A stretch of DNA of 27,625 nt from Chloroflexi bacterium UBA4733 (GCA_002404055.1 DHIZ01000262.1:9413-37037); one strand, 5' to 3'. Counted from the first letter of the stretch, positions 15,989-24,601 are shown. A program made the numbers and translations. The notes: generated by a model from the sequence alone, not told the origin.

Positions 15989-18292
15989 CTACCCCGGCGC
16001 CGCCTCCAGCGTGCCCGTGGAATCATCAATCTGGTACCACGTCCGCCCGGGGAAGGCCGCCTGCAACGCCTGCAACGTCAGCGCGTCCGGGGCGTAAGCA
16101 AACACAGTGGGACAGTCAAGGGACGGGCAGTTGAGCGCCGCCAGGTAGACGTTGTAGGTCCACCAATCATCCGTCGTGACGAGAGCGTTGCGAAGCGTCG
16201 CGACGCGACCGACGGTCTCCTGCCGGACAAATCCGCCGAGCGCTGGCCCCCCCGCTCCCGGCAGGCCCTGGTAGCCGCGGTATAGCGCGACCTGACGCGG
16301 CAGAAAGTAGATAAGGTTGCAGGCCAGCAAGCCGGTGAGCAATACCAGCGTGGCGACCCTGGCTCGCTCCTGCGCACCCCGGCGACCCATTTTGACGAGT
16401 ATCGCTTCTGCTCGCTGCGCCAGCGCCGCATAGCCGCGTGCCGCCAGGATGACCATGGAAGGCAATGCCTCCAGGTAGTAGCGCGGCCCGAAGGCGATAC
16501 CGTGGTAGAAGTAGCCGACGAAAGCCAGCACAAACAAGGCAACCACTGCGCCATGCAACAGCTCCCACGGCTGGGGACGGCGCAAGAGGAAGGGGGCCAA
16601 CAGGACCGCTGGGGCCACAGAGAAGGGCCAGCCAAACAAGGTGATCGTCAAGGATGTCAGCAGTTCGTCGGTGTTCACCAGACCGGCGCCAAGCGTGTGC
16701 CGCCCGTAGAAGCCGATGCCGGCGCCAAAGCCATACTGGTCCGCCGGGTTAAAGAGGTTGCGCGGCAACAGCAAGGGCGCACCAGTCTGGATGGTGTTGT
16801 AGAGCAAGTAGAGGAGCAGGAAGGCGGCGAGGCAGGCGGCAGCCAGTGTCACATCTCGGAACAGGTCCGCCTGACCACGCCGCCGTGCCTGCACCAGGAT
16901 AAACACGAACAAGGGAAGGCCGTAGAGCACCGCAGCTATTTCTCGGCACAGGAAGGCAAAGCCGATACCGCCTGCTGCCAGCGCCACCCACCGACGCTCT
17001 GGATGCTCCAGATAGCGCGTCACCGCATACAGCGCCAGGGTCACACTCGCCATCGCCGGCACGTCGCTCAGGAATGCGCCGGCCTGCAACAACAGGAAAG
17101 GCGAAGTGGCAAACAGCGCGGCCACGACGGCAGCAGTTGCCCGGCCGAACTGGCGCCGTGCTGCGCCGAATACCAGGAGCGCCGCCCCCGCCGCCAGCAG
17201 CGGCTCAACCAGCCAGGGCAGCCCAAGCTTGAAACCGGCTGCCAGGAGCAGCGAGGTCCCCGGCGGGTATTGGGAAAACCACTTCCCCCGAACATCGACG
17301 AAAAACGGCGTCGGGAAGGCATCCGGCAGTGGCGGTGCCGGTGCGGCGAAATGGCCACCGGCAAAGATCTTTGCCTGGAAGTAATAGGAGACCGCGTCCA
17401 GGATGTGTGGCGCACTGGCGAACAGGGCAACGGCGCCATAGGCCGAGGCGACAAGGACGGCGCCGGCAGCGGCCATTGCCGTCACCCGGTCACCGGGCAG
17501 CCTCACCGGTGGTCGCCAGGCCGGGGCTGCCGCTGCCACTAGAGTGAGTGCCACGGCCAGCGCGCAGGCCATGGCGCCCGCCCGCAACAACAGGTACACC
17601 ACGTCAACCAACGCCGGCTGCCAGGAAAACGGAAAGTAACGCATCGCCAACTGTTGTGCTAACCCGTCGACCGAGACACTGGCAATGCTGACATAACGGT
17701 CGTTGCGATCGATCACCACGCGCACGACGCCGTGCATACTGTCCACCAGTTCCAGCGTGCGCGGCGTTTCCAGGCGATGCAGGTTCACCGTCAGCCGAAA
17801 GGGGCGCGGCAGGACGATGGACACATCGCCGGCTGGTTGCGCCTGTTCGGTGACGACGCTCCCTTCGCCATTTCGCACGACCAGGTCTTGCCAGCGGCTG
17901 TAACTGGAGTCGTCGCGCAGCCAGGCCTGAAGCCGATAATAGGGCGCGCTCGCTTCGACGGCAAAATAGGAAGGGTCGAACGTGAAGTTGTTGGTAGTGT
18001 CGGACCCGTCAATTTGGTATTCGCGCTGGTGGGGCGCGACCGCCGGGAAGCGCAGGGTTTGCACCGCGGCTGGAAGGTACGCCTGTTGCACCCGTCCATC
18101 AACAGCCAGGGTCATGTTCTGCCCGTCCACCGCCAATGCTACCTGCACAGGCGCCAGGTCCAGCAGCCCGTTGCTGGTGATGATCAACAGGGGAACTGCC
18201 AGCGCCAACACCAGCCAGGCAGCGATGGCGTGACGCCGTTGGAGCGGGCCTGGCGGCCTTATGCCTGGCTCGATCTCGTCAGACACGTGCAA
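15989..18292 (-). CDS. GT-C family membrane glycosyltransferase (PMT/ArnT-like)
   Basis: This 767-aa integral membrane protein has one helix near residue 27-47, a soluble beta-rich region (about 50-230) and then roughly ten or more hydrophobic helices. The first long loop after the second helix carries DAVSYYFQAKIFAGG and KWFSQYPPGTSLLLA, the placement of the catalytic acidic residue in GT-C enzymes such as PMT_2 family members, which use lipid-linked sugars. The acceptor is unknown: a glycolipid, wall polymer or protein. TTG 18292 is 8 nt after AGGGGA; GTG 18286 is the alternative. The soluble insert after the first helix is unusual for ArnT-type enzymes. It diverges from rsmG. Confidence 0.8.
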   Translation of the reverse strand: MHVSDEIEPGIRPPGPLQRRHAIAAWLVLALAVPLLIITSNGLLDLAPVQVALAVDGQNMTLAVDGRVQQAYLPAAVQTLRFPAVAPHQREYQIDGSDTTNNFTFDPSYFAVEASAPYYRLQAWLRDDSSYSRWQDLVVRNGEGSVVTEQAQPAGDVSIVLPRPFRLTVNLHRLETPRTLELVDSMHGVVRVVIDRNDRYVSIASVSVDGLAQQLAMRYFPFSWQPALVDVVYLLLRAGAMACALAVALTLVAAAAPAWRPPVRLPGDRVTAMAAAGAVLVASAYGAVALFASAPHILDAVSYYFQAKIFAGGHFAAPAPPLPDAFPTPFFVDVRGKWFSQYPPGTSLLLAAGFKLGLPWLVEPLLAAGAALLVFGAARRQFGRATAAVVAALFATSPFLLLQAGAFLSDVPAMASVTLALYAVTRYLEHPERRWVALAAGGIGFAFLCREIAAVLYGLPLFVFILVQARRRGQADLFRDVTLAAACLAAFLLLYLLYNTIQTGAPLLLPRNLFNPADQYGFGAGIGFYGRHTLGAGLVNTDELLTSLTITLFGWPFSVAPAVLLAPFLLRRPQPWELLHGAVVALFVLAFVGYFYHGIAFGPRYYLEALPSMVILAARGYAALAQRAEAILVKMGRRGAQERARVATLVLLTGLLACNLIYFLPRQVALYRGYQGLPGAGGPALGGFVRQETVGRVATLRNALVTTDDWWTYNVYLAALNCPSLDCPTVFAYAPDALTLQALQAAFPGRTWYQIDDSTGTLEAAPG

Positions 18293-18307
18293 CGATCAGT
18301 TCCCCTA

Positions 18308-18336
18308 TTCAGTCAAACCCCTATGCCGGGTATCCT
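18308..18336 (+). promoter_or_regulatory. Possible promoter of rsmG
   Basis: TTCAGT at 18308-18313 and TATCCT at 18331-18336 are separated by 17 nt, with GGG before the -10. The match is modest. The element lies in the 86-bp gap between the two divergent genes. Confidence 0.3.
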
Positions 18337-18378
18337 CAACAATACACTGCGACCGGCGGCGGAAGGATAGGGTGTTGC

Positions 18379-19170
18379 ATGACCGTTGAGACGTTGGGGG
18401 CCGCAACGCGCGTCCCTGATCCACTGCTTCTGCCTTCGGGTGACGGCGTGACGGCGCCGGCACTGCCGCTCCTGCGCGCCGGCGCCGCTCGGCTAGGGCT
18501 GGCCATCACTGAGGACCAGGTTGCGCTGCTGCAGCGCTACGCTGCGCTGCTGCTTGAGTACAACCAGCGCGTCAACCTCACCGGGGCAAAGGACCTGGCG
18601 GAACTAGAAGTACGCCACCTGCTGGACTCGTTGACAGTGGCGCGCCACCTACCGGAAGCCCCGGCAACTATCATCGATGTCGGCAGCGGCGGCGGCATGC
18701 CCGGTATCCCCCTCGCCATCATTCGACCTGACCTCCAGTTCACCTTGCTCGACTCGGTCGGCAAGAAGACGACGTTCCTGGAACAGACGGTTGCCGCCCT
18801 GAGCCTCAGCAACGTCGCCGTCGTCAATACCCGTGCTGAGCTGGCTGCCCAGACCTGGGACTATCGTCAGCGTTTCAACGTAGCAGTGTCGCGCGCAGTT
18901 GCCGACCTTCCGCTACTGCTCGAGCTCACCGTGCCCTTCCTCAAGCTGCTCGGTCGGGCGATTCTGATGAAAAAGGGTGACATCGCGGAGGAGGTCGCCC
19001 GCTCCCGGCGCGCGCTCCGCACCATGGGCGGCGACATCGTGGAGCTCGTCGAGTCGCCCTTGCCGGACCTGCTGCCGGACCACCAATTAGTGATCATCGA
19101 GAAGACGCGCCCGACGAACTCGCAGTACCCCCGGCGCCCCGGCATCCCGGAGCACCGACCGCTGGGGTAG
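18379..19170 (+). CDS. rsmG: 16S rRNA (guanine-527-N7)-methyltransferase RsmG
   Basis: This 263-aa protein methylates N7 of G527 in the 530 loop of 16S rRNA using SAM. The family features are clear: LLEYNQRVNLTGAKD, VRHLLDSL, motif I IIDVGSGGGMPGIPLAI, LLDSVGKKTTFL, NTRAELA, VSRAVADL and AILMKKG. The N-terminus carries about 25 extra residues before the conserved helix. The ATG has a purine-rich GGAAGGATAGGG upstream. In many genomes gidB/rsmG lies near parAB and mnmG; here it stands alone between a glycosyltransferase and ilvD. Confidence 0.95.
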   Translation: MTVETLGAATRVPDPLLLPSGDGVTAPALPLLRAGAARLGLAITEDQVALLQRYAALLLEYNQRVNLTGAKDLAELEVRHLLDSLTVARHLPEAPATIIDVGSGGGMPGIPLAIIRPDLQFTLLDSVGKKTTFLEQTVAALSLSNVAVVNTRAELAAQTWDYRQRFNVAVSRAVADLPLLLELTVPFLKLLGRAILMKKGDIAEEVARSRRALRTMGGDIVELVESPLPDLLPDHQLVIIEKTRPTNSQYPRRPGIPEHRPLG

Positions 19171-19213
19171 GGTCCTCTCCGCCCGCCAGGCGAACACCAA
19201 GGGAGGCTGCGTT

Positions 19214-19239
19214 CTCTCTCTCCCGTGAGGGGGAGAGAG
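19214..19239. terminator. Bidirectional terminator-like hairpin
   Basis: CTCTCTCTCCC at 19214-19224 pairs with GGGGGAGAGAG at 19229-19239 (one G-U) across a GTGA loop, between the convergent rsmG and ilvD. The surrounding CT/GA-rich sequence is low complexity. Confidence 0.5.
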
Positions 19240-19256
19240 TCAGAGAGAGGGGTCTC

Positions 19257-20942
19257 CTACCAGCGCGGCAGTGTGATTGCCCCTTCGGAGGCCGAACTCA
19301 CGCTGGCGGCGTATTTGGCGAAGACACCGCTGGTGTAGCGCGGCGCGGGCTGTTGCCATGTGGCCAGGCGGGTGCGCAGTTCGTCGGCGGTGATCTCAAC
19401 GTCGAGACGGCGTTCATCCACGTTCACGACGATGGTGTCGCCTTCCTGCACCGCGGCGATTGGTCCGCCTCGGTAGGCCTCCGGCGAGACGTGGGCGATC
19501 ATCAGCCCGTGAGTGGCCCCGCTAAAGCGACCGTCCGTCAACAGCGCGACTGAATCGCCAAGGCCGACGCCGACGATGGCCGCCGTCACGCCCAGCATTT
19601 CGCGCATGCCCGGTCCGCCGCTGGGTCCCTCGTAACGAATGACCACAACGTCGCCCGGCTGGATCCGGCGCCGCGTCACGGCTCGCATGCAGGCTTCCTC
19701 GCTATCGAAGACGCGGGCCGGTCCGCGATGGAGCGTGCGCTCGTGACCGGCGACTTTGACGACACAGCCGTCCGGCGCCAGATTGCCGCGCAAGATCAGC
19801 AAGCCGCCGGTTTCCTTCAGCGGCCGGTCCAATGGTCGGACCACCTGCTGACCCGGTGTCTCAACAGCGTCCGCCAGTTCCTGCCGCAGGGTGCGACCGG
19901 TGATCGTCATCTGATCGCCATCCACGTAGCCGCCTTCTAGCAGGCGTCGCCCCAACAGTGCCGTGCCGCCGGCGGTATCGAGGTCGGCGGCCACGAAACG
20001 CCCACCCGGTTTGAGGTCGCCGATCAAGGGAGTGCGCCGGCTGATCATATCGAAATCGTCGATCGTGAGCGGGATGTTGGCCTCTCGCGCCATTGCTACC
20101 AGGTGCAACACGGCGTTGGTGGAACCGCCGCTCGCCACAACGCCAGCAATGGCGTTCAGGAAGGACTGGCGGGTGAGGATCTTGCTCGGCCGCAGGTCCT
20201 GCCGCAGGGCATCCAAGAGGACCTGGCCGGCGCGGCGATCCACCTCTGCTCGGCGGGCATCCGGCGCAGGCACGCGCGCCGAGCCCATGGGCGACAACCC
20301 CAGGAACTCCATGGCCATCGCCATCGTGTTGGCGGTGTACTGCCCGCCGCAGGCGCCGGCGCCCGGACAGGCCACGTTTTCCAGCGCGCGCAGCTCCGCT
20401 TCCGTCATCGTGCCCGCGGCAACAGCGCCAACGGCTTCGAATACGTCGAGGATCGTGACATCCCGGCCGGCATAGCGCCCCGGTAGAATGCTGCCGCCGT
20501 AAATCAACACGGAGGGAATATCCAGGCGGATCAGCGCCAGCGCCGCCCCCGGCAAGGTTTTGTCGCAGGCGACGAGGGTGATCAGGCCGTCGAACATGTG
20601 GCCGCGACCCACTAACTCGATGGAGTCGGCGATTACTTCACGGCTGACGAGCGACGCCTTCATGCCTTCGGTGCCCATCGTCACGCCATCGCTGATGGCG
20701 ATAGTGTTGAACTCCATCGGCGTGCCGCCGGCTGCGCGCACTCCCTCTTTGACCAGCACCGCCTGCTCACGCAGGTTGATATTGCAGGTCATGGTTTCGA
20801 TCCAGGTATGGGCAACGCCGATGATCGGCTTCGTCAGGTCCTCGTCAGTGAAGCCGATGCCCTTGACGTAGGCGCGTGCGGCCGCGCGGTCGCGGCCGTC
20901 ATACAAGATGCGACTGCGCGGCCGCAGATCAGGCTCAGCCAT
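19257..20942 (-). CDS. ilvD: Dihydroxy-acid dehydratase
   Basis: This 561-aa Fe-S dehydratase converts 2,3-dihydroxy-isovalerate (and the methylvalerate analogue) to the 2-keto acid in valine and isoleucine synthesis. Cluster and active-site features are visible: C53 in MTCNINLREQ, C126 in ACDKTLPG and the CPGAGACGGQYTANTM segment (C192, C198), then a C-terminal DGRFSGATHG loop. The three cluster cysteines are intact. ATG 20942 is fixed by AAAGGAGT 9 nt upstream, although the frame is open to 21185. No other ilv or leu gene is in the window. The leader contains a small GCTGC-gaa-GCAGC stem, but no T-box or attenuator was recognised. Confidence 0.96.
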   Translation of the reverse strand: MAEPDLRPRSRILYDGRDRAAARAYVKGIGFTDEDLTKPIIGVAHTWIETMTCNINLREQAVLVKEGVRAAGGTPMEFNTIAISDGVTMGTEGMKASLVSREVIADSIELVGRGHMFDGLITLVACDKTLPGAALALIRLDIPSVLIYGGSILPGRYAGRDVTILDVFEAVGAVAAGTMTEAELRALENVACPGAGACGGQYTANTMAMAMEFLGLSPMGSARVPAPDARRAEVDRRAGQVLLDALRQDLRPSKILTRQSFLNAIAGVVASGGSTNAVLHLVAMAREANIPLTIDDFDMISRRTPLIGDLKPGGRFVAADLDTAGGTALLGRRLLEGGYVDGDQMTITGRTLRQELADAVETPGQQVVRPLDRPLKETGGLLILRGNLAPDGCVVKVAGHERTLHRGPARVFDSEEACMRAVTRRRIQPGDVVVIRYEGPSGGPGMREMLGVTAAIVGVGLGDSVALLTDGRFSGATHGLMIAHVSPEAYRGGPIAAVQEGDTIVVNVDERRLDVEITADELRTRLATWQQPAPRYTSGVFAKYAASVSSASEGAITLPRW

Positions 20943-21053
20943 GTTTTTCGACTCCTTTGTATGCGGTGATTCAGGGTGCAGCACCGCTGCTTCGCAGCGT
21001 ACAGGGTACGCGACATGCCCGCTCGGCGCAACCGCCCCGCCGTCTGTAGCCGG

Positions 21054-21059
21054 TATACT
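21054..21059 (+). promoter_or_regulatory. Possible -10 of the micro-gene/PBP unit
   Basis: TATACT, preceded by CCGG exactly as at the rpmE promoter, lies about 73 nt before the 26-codon gene. The -35 region is poor. Confidence 0.35.
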
Positions 21060-21131
21060 CGAACGCAGGCGCCCTGAGTTCTGCTCAGCGGTCGCAACGA
21101 GCTGACCAGTGTACGGAGAGGCCCACGCCGA

Positions 21132-21212
21132 ATGAGCAAGAAGCGAAGCAAGCTGCGCCAGCGTAAGAAGAAGCCGGCCAACCACGGGAAGCGACCGGTC
21201 TCGGGTCGCTAG
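21132..21212 (+). CDS. 26-aa basic micro-protein, bL37-like
   Basis: The ORF reads MSKKRSKLRQRKKK and then PANHGKRPVSGR, so it is Arg/Lys-rich followed by an ANHGKRP signature. From memory, the Actinobacterial large-subunit protein bL37 has the same build: about 24 residues, a basic start, then ANHGKRP near the C-terminus. No search could be run. ATG 21132 is preceded by CGGAGAGG about 12 nt upstream. A TATACT box lies upstream and the PBP gene begins 8 nt after its stop. If correct, it binds rRNA in the 50S subunit. It is too short for most gene callers. Confidence 0.6.
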   Translation: MSKKRSKLRQRKKKPANHGKRPVSGR

Positions 21213-21220
21213 GTCCCGCC

Positions 21221-23692
21221 ATGCGCTTGATCACCCGGCGGACGATCATGGCCCGCCGGCGGCGGCGGCAATCGCTGCTGACGCGGCAGGCCTCGGCCTC
21301 CCGCTCCCGGACATGGCTTGGCACGGCGCTGCTCGCCCTGGTGCTCGGGTTCGCCTCCCTGGCGACCGGCGCAGCGCTATTCCTGGTGACGAGCACCGCC
21401 GGGGCTGCCTTCGCCTATGTCCAGGTAACCAAAGGGCTGCCCTCGGTCAGCGAGGTTGGCAATACCCACCTGGCGGAGACGTCGATCATTTACGACCGCA
21501 ACGGCAAAGAGCTCTACGAGATTGTCGACCCCCAGACGGGTGTGCGCACCAGCGTTCCCCTGAACGACATGTCGCCCGACTTGATCTGGGCAACTGTAGC
21601 CACGGAGAACCCGACCTTCTGGCAGGATCCCGGAGTTGACCCGGCCGCCATCGCTCGGGCGACCGTGCAGGACATCGCCAGTGGGCGGACCCTCTCCGGC
21701 GCCAGCACCATCACCCAGCAGTTAGTGCGCCGAACGCTCCTGAGCAACGAAGTGTCCATCACCCGCAAACTGCGCGAGGCCGTGCTGGCCTACCGCCTGA
21801 CTAAGACACTGCCCAAGGACCGCATCCTGGAGCTCTACCTCAACCAGATTTTCTACGGCAACAACCGCTACGGCGTGGAAGCAGCCTCCGAAGAATACTT
21901 CGGCAAGCATGCCAAGGATCTGACTCTTGCCCAGGCGGCGCTTCTGGCCGGCTTGCCGCAATCGCCCTCGCTGTACGACCCGTTCGTGAACTTTCCGGCG
22001 GCGAAACGCCGCCAGAAGGAAGTTCTGGGCTACATGGTGCGGGAACAGCTCATCACCCAGGATGAGGCCGATACCGCCTTCAAGGAAGACGTCAAGCTGA
22101 TCGACCCGCATGCACAGCAGCAACTGCTGCTCGCGCCGCATTTCGTGTTCTACGTCATCGACCAGCTCGTGCAGACCTATGGGCACGACGCCGTCTACCA
22201 GGGCGGCTTGCGCATCACTACAACGCTTGATTACCCGCTGCAACAGGCCGGCCAGCAAATCGTCGCGGATCAGGTCGCCAAGATTCAGGCGCAGCACAAC
22301 GCGACCGACGGCGCGATGGTGGCCATCAACCCGAAGACCGGCGAGATCATCGCCATGGTCGGCAGCGCCGATTACCACAACCAGGCCATCAGCGGCCAGG
22401 TCAACGTAGCGACAGCGCAACGGCAGCCCGGCAGTACCGCCAAGGTCTTCACCTATGCGTCAGCCTTCATGCAAGGGTATACCCCGTCGTCCATCGTGGT
22501 CGACGCGAAGAGCGAGTTCCCCGTGAACGCGCAGCAGTTGTTTGACACCTGGGTAGCGCCGCGTGTCCCCGACCCGAACCAGGAGCCCTACGCCCCCTGC
22601 AACTACGACAACCAACTGCCAGGCTGCCCGGCGCCGTACTTCCATGGCCCGCTCAGTATGCGACGCACCTTTGGGAACTCGCTCAACGTGCCGGCAGTGA
22701 AGACCCTGGAATACGCCGGCATCAATAATATGATCGCCCTGGCCCAACGGATGGGCATCACCACCTGGAACCAGCCCGCCAACCACTACGGCCTCTCCAT
22801 CACGCTGGGTGGCGCCGAAGTGAAACTGCTGGATCTCACCTCCGCCTATGGCGTCGTCGCCGCCGACGGCGTGCGCCCCCCGCCGATCGCCTGGCGCGAC
22901 ATCCATGATATTTACGGCCATGTCTACTACCACTTTGACGACGCCCACCCGCCCGCCGGCCAGCAGGTATTCAGCCCCCAGGTGGCCTACCTCGTGACCG
23001 ATGTCCTCAGCGACGACCACGCCCGCGACCTGGAGTTCGGCCCGGGCAGCGGCCTCGTCCTTTCCCGGCCGGCAGCCGCAAAGACGGGTACCACCGACTC
23101 CTTCCGTGACAACTGGACGGTTGGCTACACGCCGAACCTCGTCACCGGGGTCTGGGTGGGCAACGCCGACAACACCCCGATGGTCGACGTCATCGGCATC
23201 ACCGGCGCCGGCCCCATCTGGCACGACTTCATGGAGACGGCACTCAAGCCGTTGCCGGTAGAACCCTTCCTGCCGCCGCCGGGACTCGTGCAAGAAAACG
23301 TTTCCGACCTCACGGGGCTTATCCCGAATGGTCCGGGCACGAGCAAGATCGGCTATACCAAACTGCCAGGGCTCGACAAATACGTCGCCAACTACGTCAC
23401 TACAGGCGAGCCCAGCCATGTCGACTGGTTCATCAGCGGCACGGAACCAACGATGCACACCTACAAACTCGGCACCTATACAGCGCTCTGGTCAACTGGC
23501 CAGCAGGCGGAGAATTGCCCACCATTTGTGATCGACGTGCGTGTCTGGGGTCCCAATCTGCCGCCACCGGGCGTCTACGATTGCGCTTTGCACCGGACCT
23601 TACCCAATGCCGGGTACCAGTACGGCGGCGGCCCACCAATACTGACCGTGCCGACTCCCCGGCCGACCGCAGCGGCGCGACGGAGCGGCTAA
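21221..23692 (+). CDS. Class A penicillin-binding protein (transglycosylase/transpeptidase)
   Basis: This 823-aa bifunctional wall synthase has a basic cytosolic tip, one membrane helix (about 32-57), a GT51 glycosyltransferase domain (about 85-270) and a transpeptidase domain (about 360-650). It ends with a Pro-rich tail. GT51 motifs include ATVATEN (Glu129), GASTITQQLVRRTLL, RKLREAVLAYRLTK and LYLNQIFYGNNRYGVEAA. Transpeptidase motifs are STAK (405-408), SLN (487-489) and KTGT (621-624). The first GT51 motif reads E-N-P-T-F-W-Q-D-P-G-V-D, lacking the usual Asp after Glu and the His before Gly. The gene follows the micro-ORF by 8 nt. Confidence 0.93.
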   Translation: MRLITRRTIMARRRRRQSLLTRQASASRSRTWLGTALLALVLGFASLATGAALFLVTSTAGAAFAYVQVTKGLPSVSEVGNTHLAETSIIYDRNGKELYEIVDPQTGVRTSVPLNDMSPDLIWATVATENPTFWQDPGVDPAAIARATVQDIASGRTLSGASTITQQLVRRTLLSNEVSITRKLREAVLAYRLTKTLPKDRILELYLNQIFYGNNRYGVEAASEEYFGKHAKDLTLAQAALLAGLPQSPSLYDPFVNFPAAKRRQKEVLGYMVREQLITQDEADTAFKEDVKLIDPHAQQQLLLAPHFVFYVIDQLVQTYGHDAVYQGGLRITTTLDYPLQQAGQQIVADQVAKIQAQHNATDGAMVAINPKTGEIIAMVGSADYHNQAISGQVNVATAQRQPGSTAKVFTYASAFMQGYTPSSIVVDAKSEFPVNAQQLFDTWVAPRVPDPNQEPYAPCNYDNQLPGCPAPYFHGPLSMRRTFGNSLNVPAVKTLEYAGINNMIALAQRMGITTWNQPANHYGLSITLGGAEVKLLDLTSAYGVVAADGVRPPPIAWRDIHDIYGHVYYHFDDAHPPAGQQVFSPQVAYLVTDVLSDDHARDLEFGPGSGLVLSRPAAAKTGTTDSFRDNWTVGYTPNLVTGVWVGNADNTPMVDVIGITGAGPIWHDFMETALKPLPVEPFLPPPGLVQENVSDLTGLIPNGPGTSKIGYTKLPGLDKYVANYVTTGEPSHVDWFISGTEPTMHTYKLGTYTALWSTGQQAENCPPFVIDVRVWGPNLPPPGVYDCALHRTLPNAGYQYGGGPPILTVPTPRPTAAARRSG

Positions 23693-23697
23693 GTACA

Positions 23698-23784
23698 CTA
23701 CGGTTCGGCCGCCAGCGCCGCTTGCACGAGTCTCAGCAGTTCATCCAGGTCAAACGGTTTCGCCAGCACGTGGCGCAACCGGTG
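23698..23784 (-). pseudogene. Relic of a response-regulator receiver domain (C-terminal end)
   Basis: On the minus strand, reading toward a TAG at 23700-23698, the sequence encodes RHVLAKPFDLDELLRLV and then QAALAAEP. This is the last strand and helix of a CheY-like receiver, with the KPF lysine. Upstream, no further receiver similarity is found in any frame, so only about 25-28 codons survive. It lies just after the PBP gene and opposite the intact ANTAR regulator. Confidence 0.6.
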
Positions 23785-23809
23785 ATACTTCCTGATACTC
23801 CACGCCTGG

Positions 23810-23818
23810 TGGTATAGT
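23810..23818 (+). promoter_or_regulatory. Possible extended -10 for the ANTAR regulator
   Basis: TGGTATAGT (TGn plus TATAGT at 23813-23818) lies about 127 nt before the start of the response regulator. The -35 region (TTCCTG, 18-nt spacing) is weak. Confidence 0.35.
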
Positions 23819-23944
23819 CAAGTGTGCGCGAGCGACAGCCAACGGAGTCCCGCTCGCTGATCCATTCGGGCCGGCGCGTGCTGGTCTTCCAACAGGGACG
23901 TTGGTTCGCCCCGGTAGTACGGAGCGTTGGAAGACGAGGTAAAC

Positions 23945-24520
23945 ATGTCTGGTCGCATCGTAATTGCTGACGATGAGTCACTTATCCGCATGGATCTGCG
24001 CGAAATGCTGACCACCCTGGGCTACGAGGTGGTGGGCGAAGCCGCCGACGGTCGCGAGGCGGTACGCATGGCCCGTGACACCAAGCCTGACCTGGTGGTC
24101 ATGGATATCAAGATGCCGCCGGGAACCGATGGCGTCACCGCGGCCAAAGAGTTGAACACCGATTCAGTGGCGCCGGTGCTCTTTCTCACTGCCTACAGTG
24201 AGCGTGAGTTGGTGGAGAGCGCCAGCGAGGCAGGCGCGGTCGGCTACCTGGTCAAGCCCTTTCGGGAGTCCGACCTGCGTCCGGCCATCGAAGTTGCCGT
24301 AGCCCGCGCCGCCGACCTGCGCCGCCTGGAGGCGGAAACGATGAAGCTGCGCACAGACCTCGAGACGCGGAAGGTCCTCGACCGCGCCAAGGGCATCATC
24401 ATGACGCGCTACAGTTGCACCGAAAACGATGCCTACCATCGCATCCAGAAGATGGCGATGAACTCGCGCAAGTCGATGCGCGACGTCTGTGAGGCCATCA
24501 TCCTGGCCAGCGACGTGTAG
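23945..24520 (+). CDS. ANTAR-domain response regulator
   Basis: This 191-aa protein has a receiver domain (residues 1-120) with the acidic pair D9-D10, phospho-acceptor D54 in VVMDIKMP, T82 and K104 in YLVKPF. A helical linker leads to a C-terminal ANTAR domain (about 138-191) with DRAKGIIM and the three-helix pattern ending SMRDVCEAIILAS. ANTAR proteins bind paired hexaloop RNA stems and prevent transcription termination, usually after phosphorylation by a sensor kinase. ATG 23945 follows GAGG by about 5 nt. No histidine kinase is in the window, so the partner is encoded elsewhere. Confidence 0.93.
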   Translation: MSGRIVIADDESLIRMDLREMLTTLGYEVVGEAADGREAVRMARDTKPDLVVMDIKMPPGTDGVTAAKELNTDSVAPVLFLTAYSERELVESASEAGAVGYLVKPFRESDLRPAIEVAVARAADLRRLEAETMKLRTDLETRKVLDRAKGIIMTRYSCTENDAYHRIQKMAMNSRKSMRDVCEAIILASDV

Positions 24521-24521
24521 C

Positions 24522-24553
24522 GAGGAGCAGAGCCGGGGCCGGCTCTGCTCCTC
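24522..24553 (+). terminator. Strong hairpin after the ANTAR regulator gene
   Basis: GAGGAGCAGAGCCGG at 24522-24536 and its exact complement at 24539-24553 form a near-continuous 15-bp stem two bases after the stop codon. No U-tract follows. Confidence 0.65.
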
Positions 24554-24560
24554 AGCGCAT

Positions 24561-24590
24561 TTGATCCGCCCAGCGTCCATCCGCTACACT
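24561..24590 (+). promoter_or_regulatory. Promoter of the tRNA(CAU) gene
   Basis: TTGATC at 24561-24566 and TACACT at 24585-24590 are 18 nt apart, and the tRNA begins 11 nt later, a position that suits a short 5' leader. Confidence 0.5.
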
Positions 24591-24601
24591 GTTGCCCCTG
24601 G

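Noticed and set aside
16502..17542. 346-codon plus-strand frame
   Set aside because: It is the antisense of the membrane glycosyltransferase; the composition is Gln/Arg/Gly-rich without motifs.
20943..21130. T-box or branched-chain attenuator before ilvD
   Set aside because: Only a 5-bp stem was seen. No T-box core sequence, leader peptide rich in Val/Leu/Ile or terminator/antiterminator pair was recognised.
20943..21185. N-terminal extension of IlvD
   Set aside because: The strong AAAGGAGT site and the conserved MAEPDLRPRSR start set the gene at 20942. The extension overlaps the micro-gene on the other strand.
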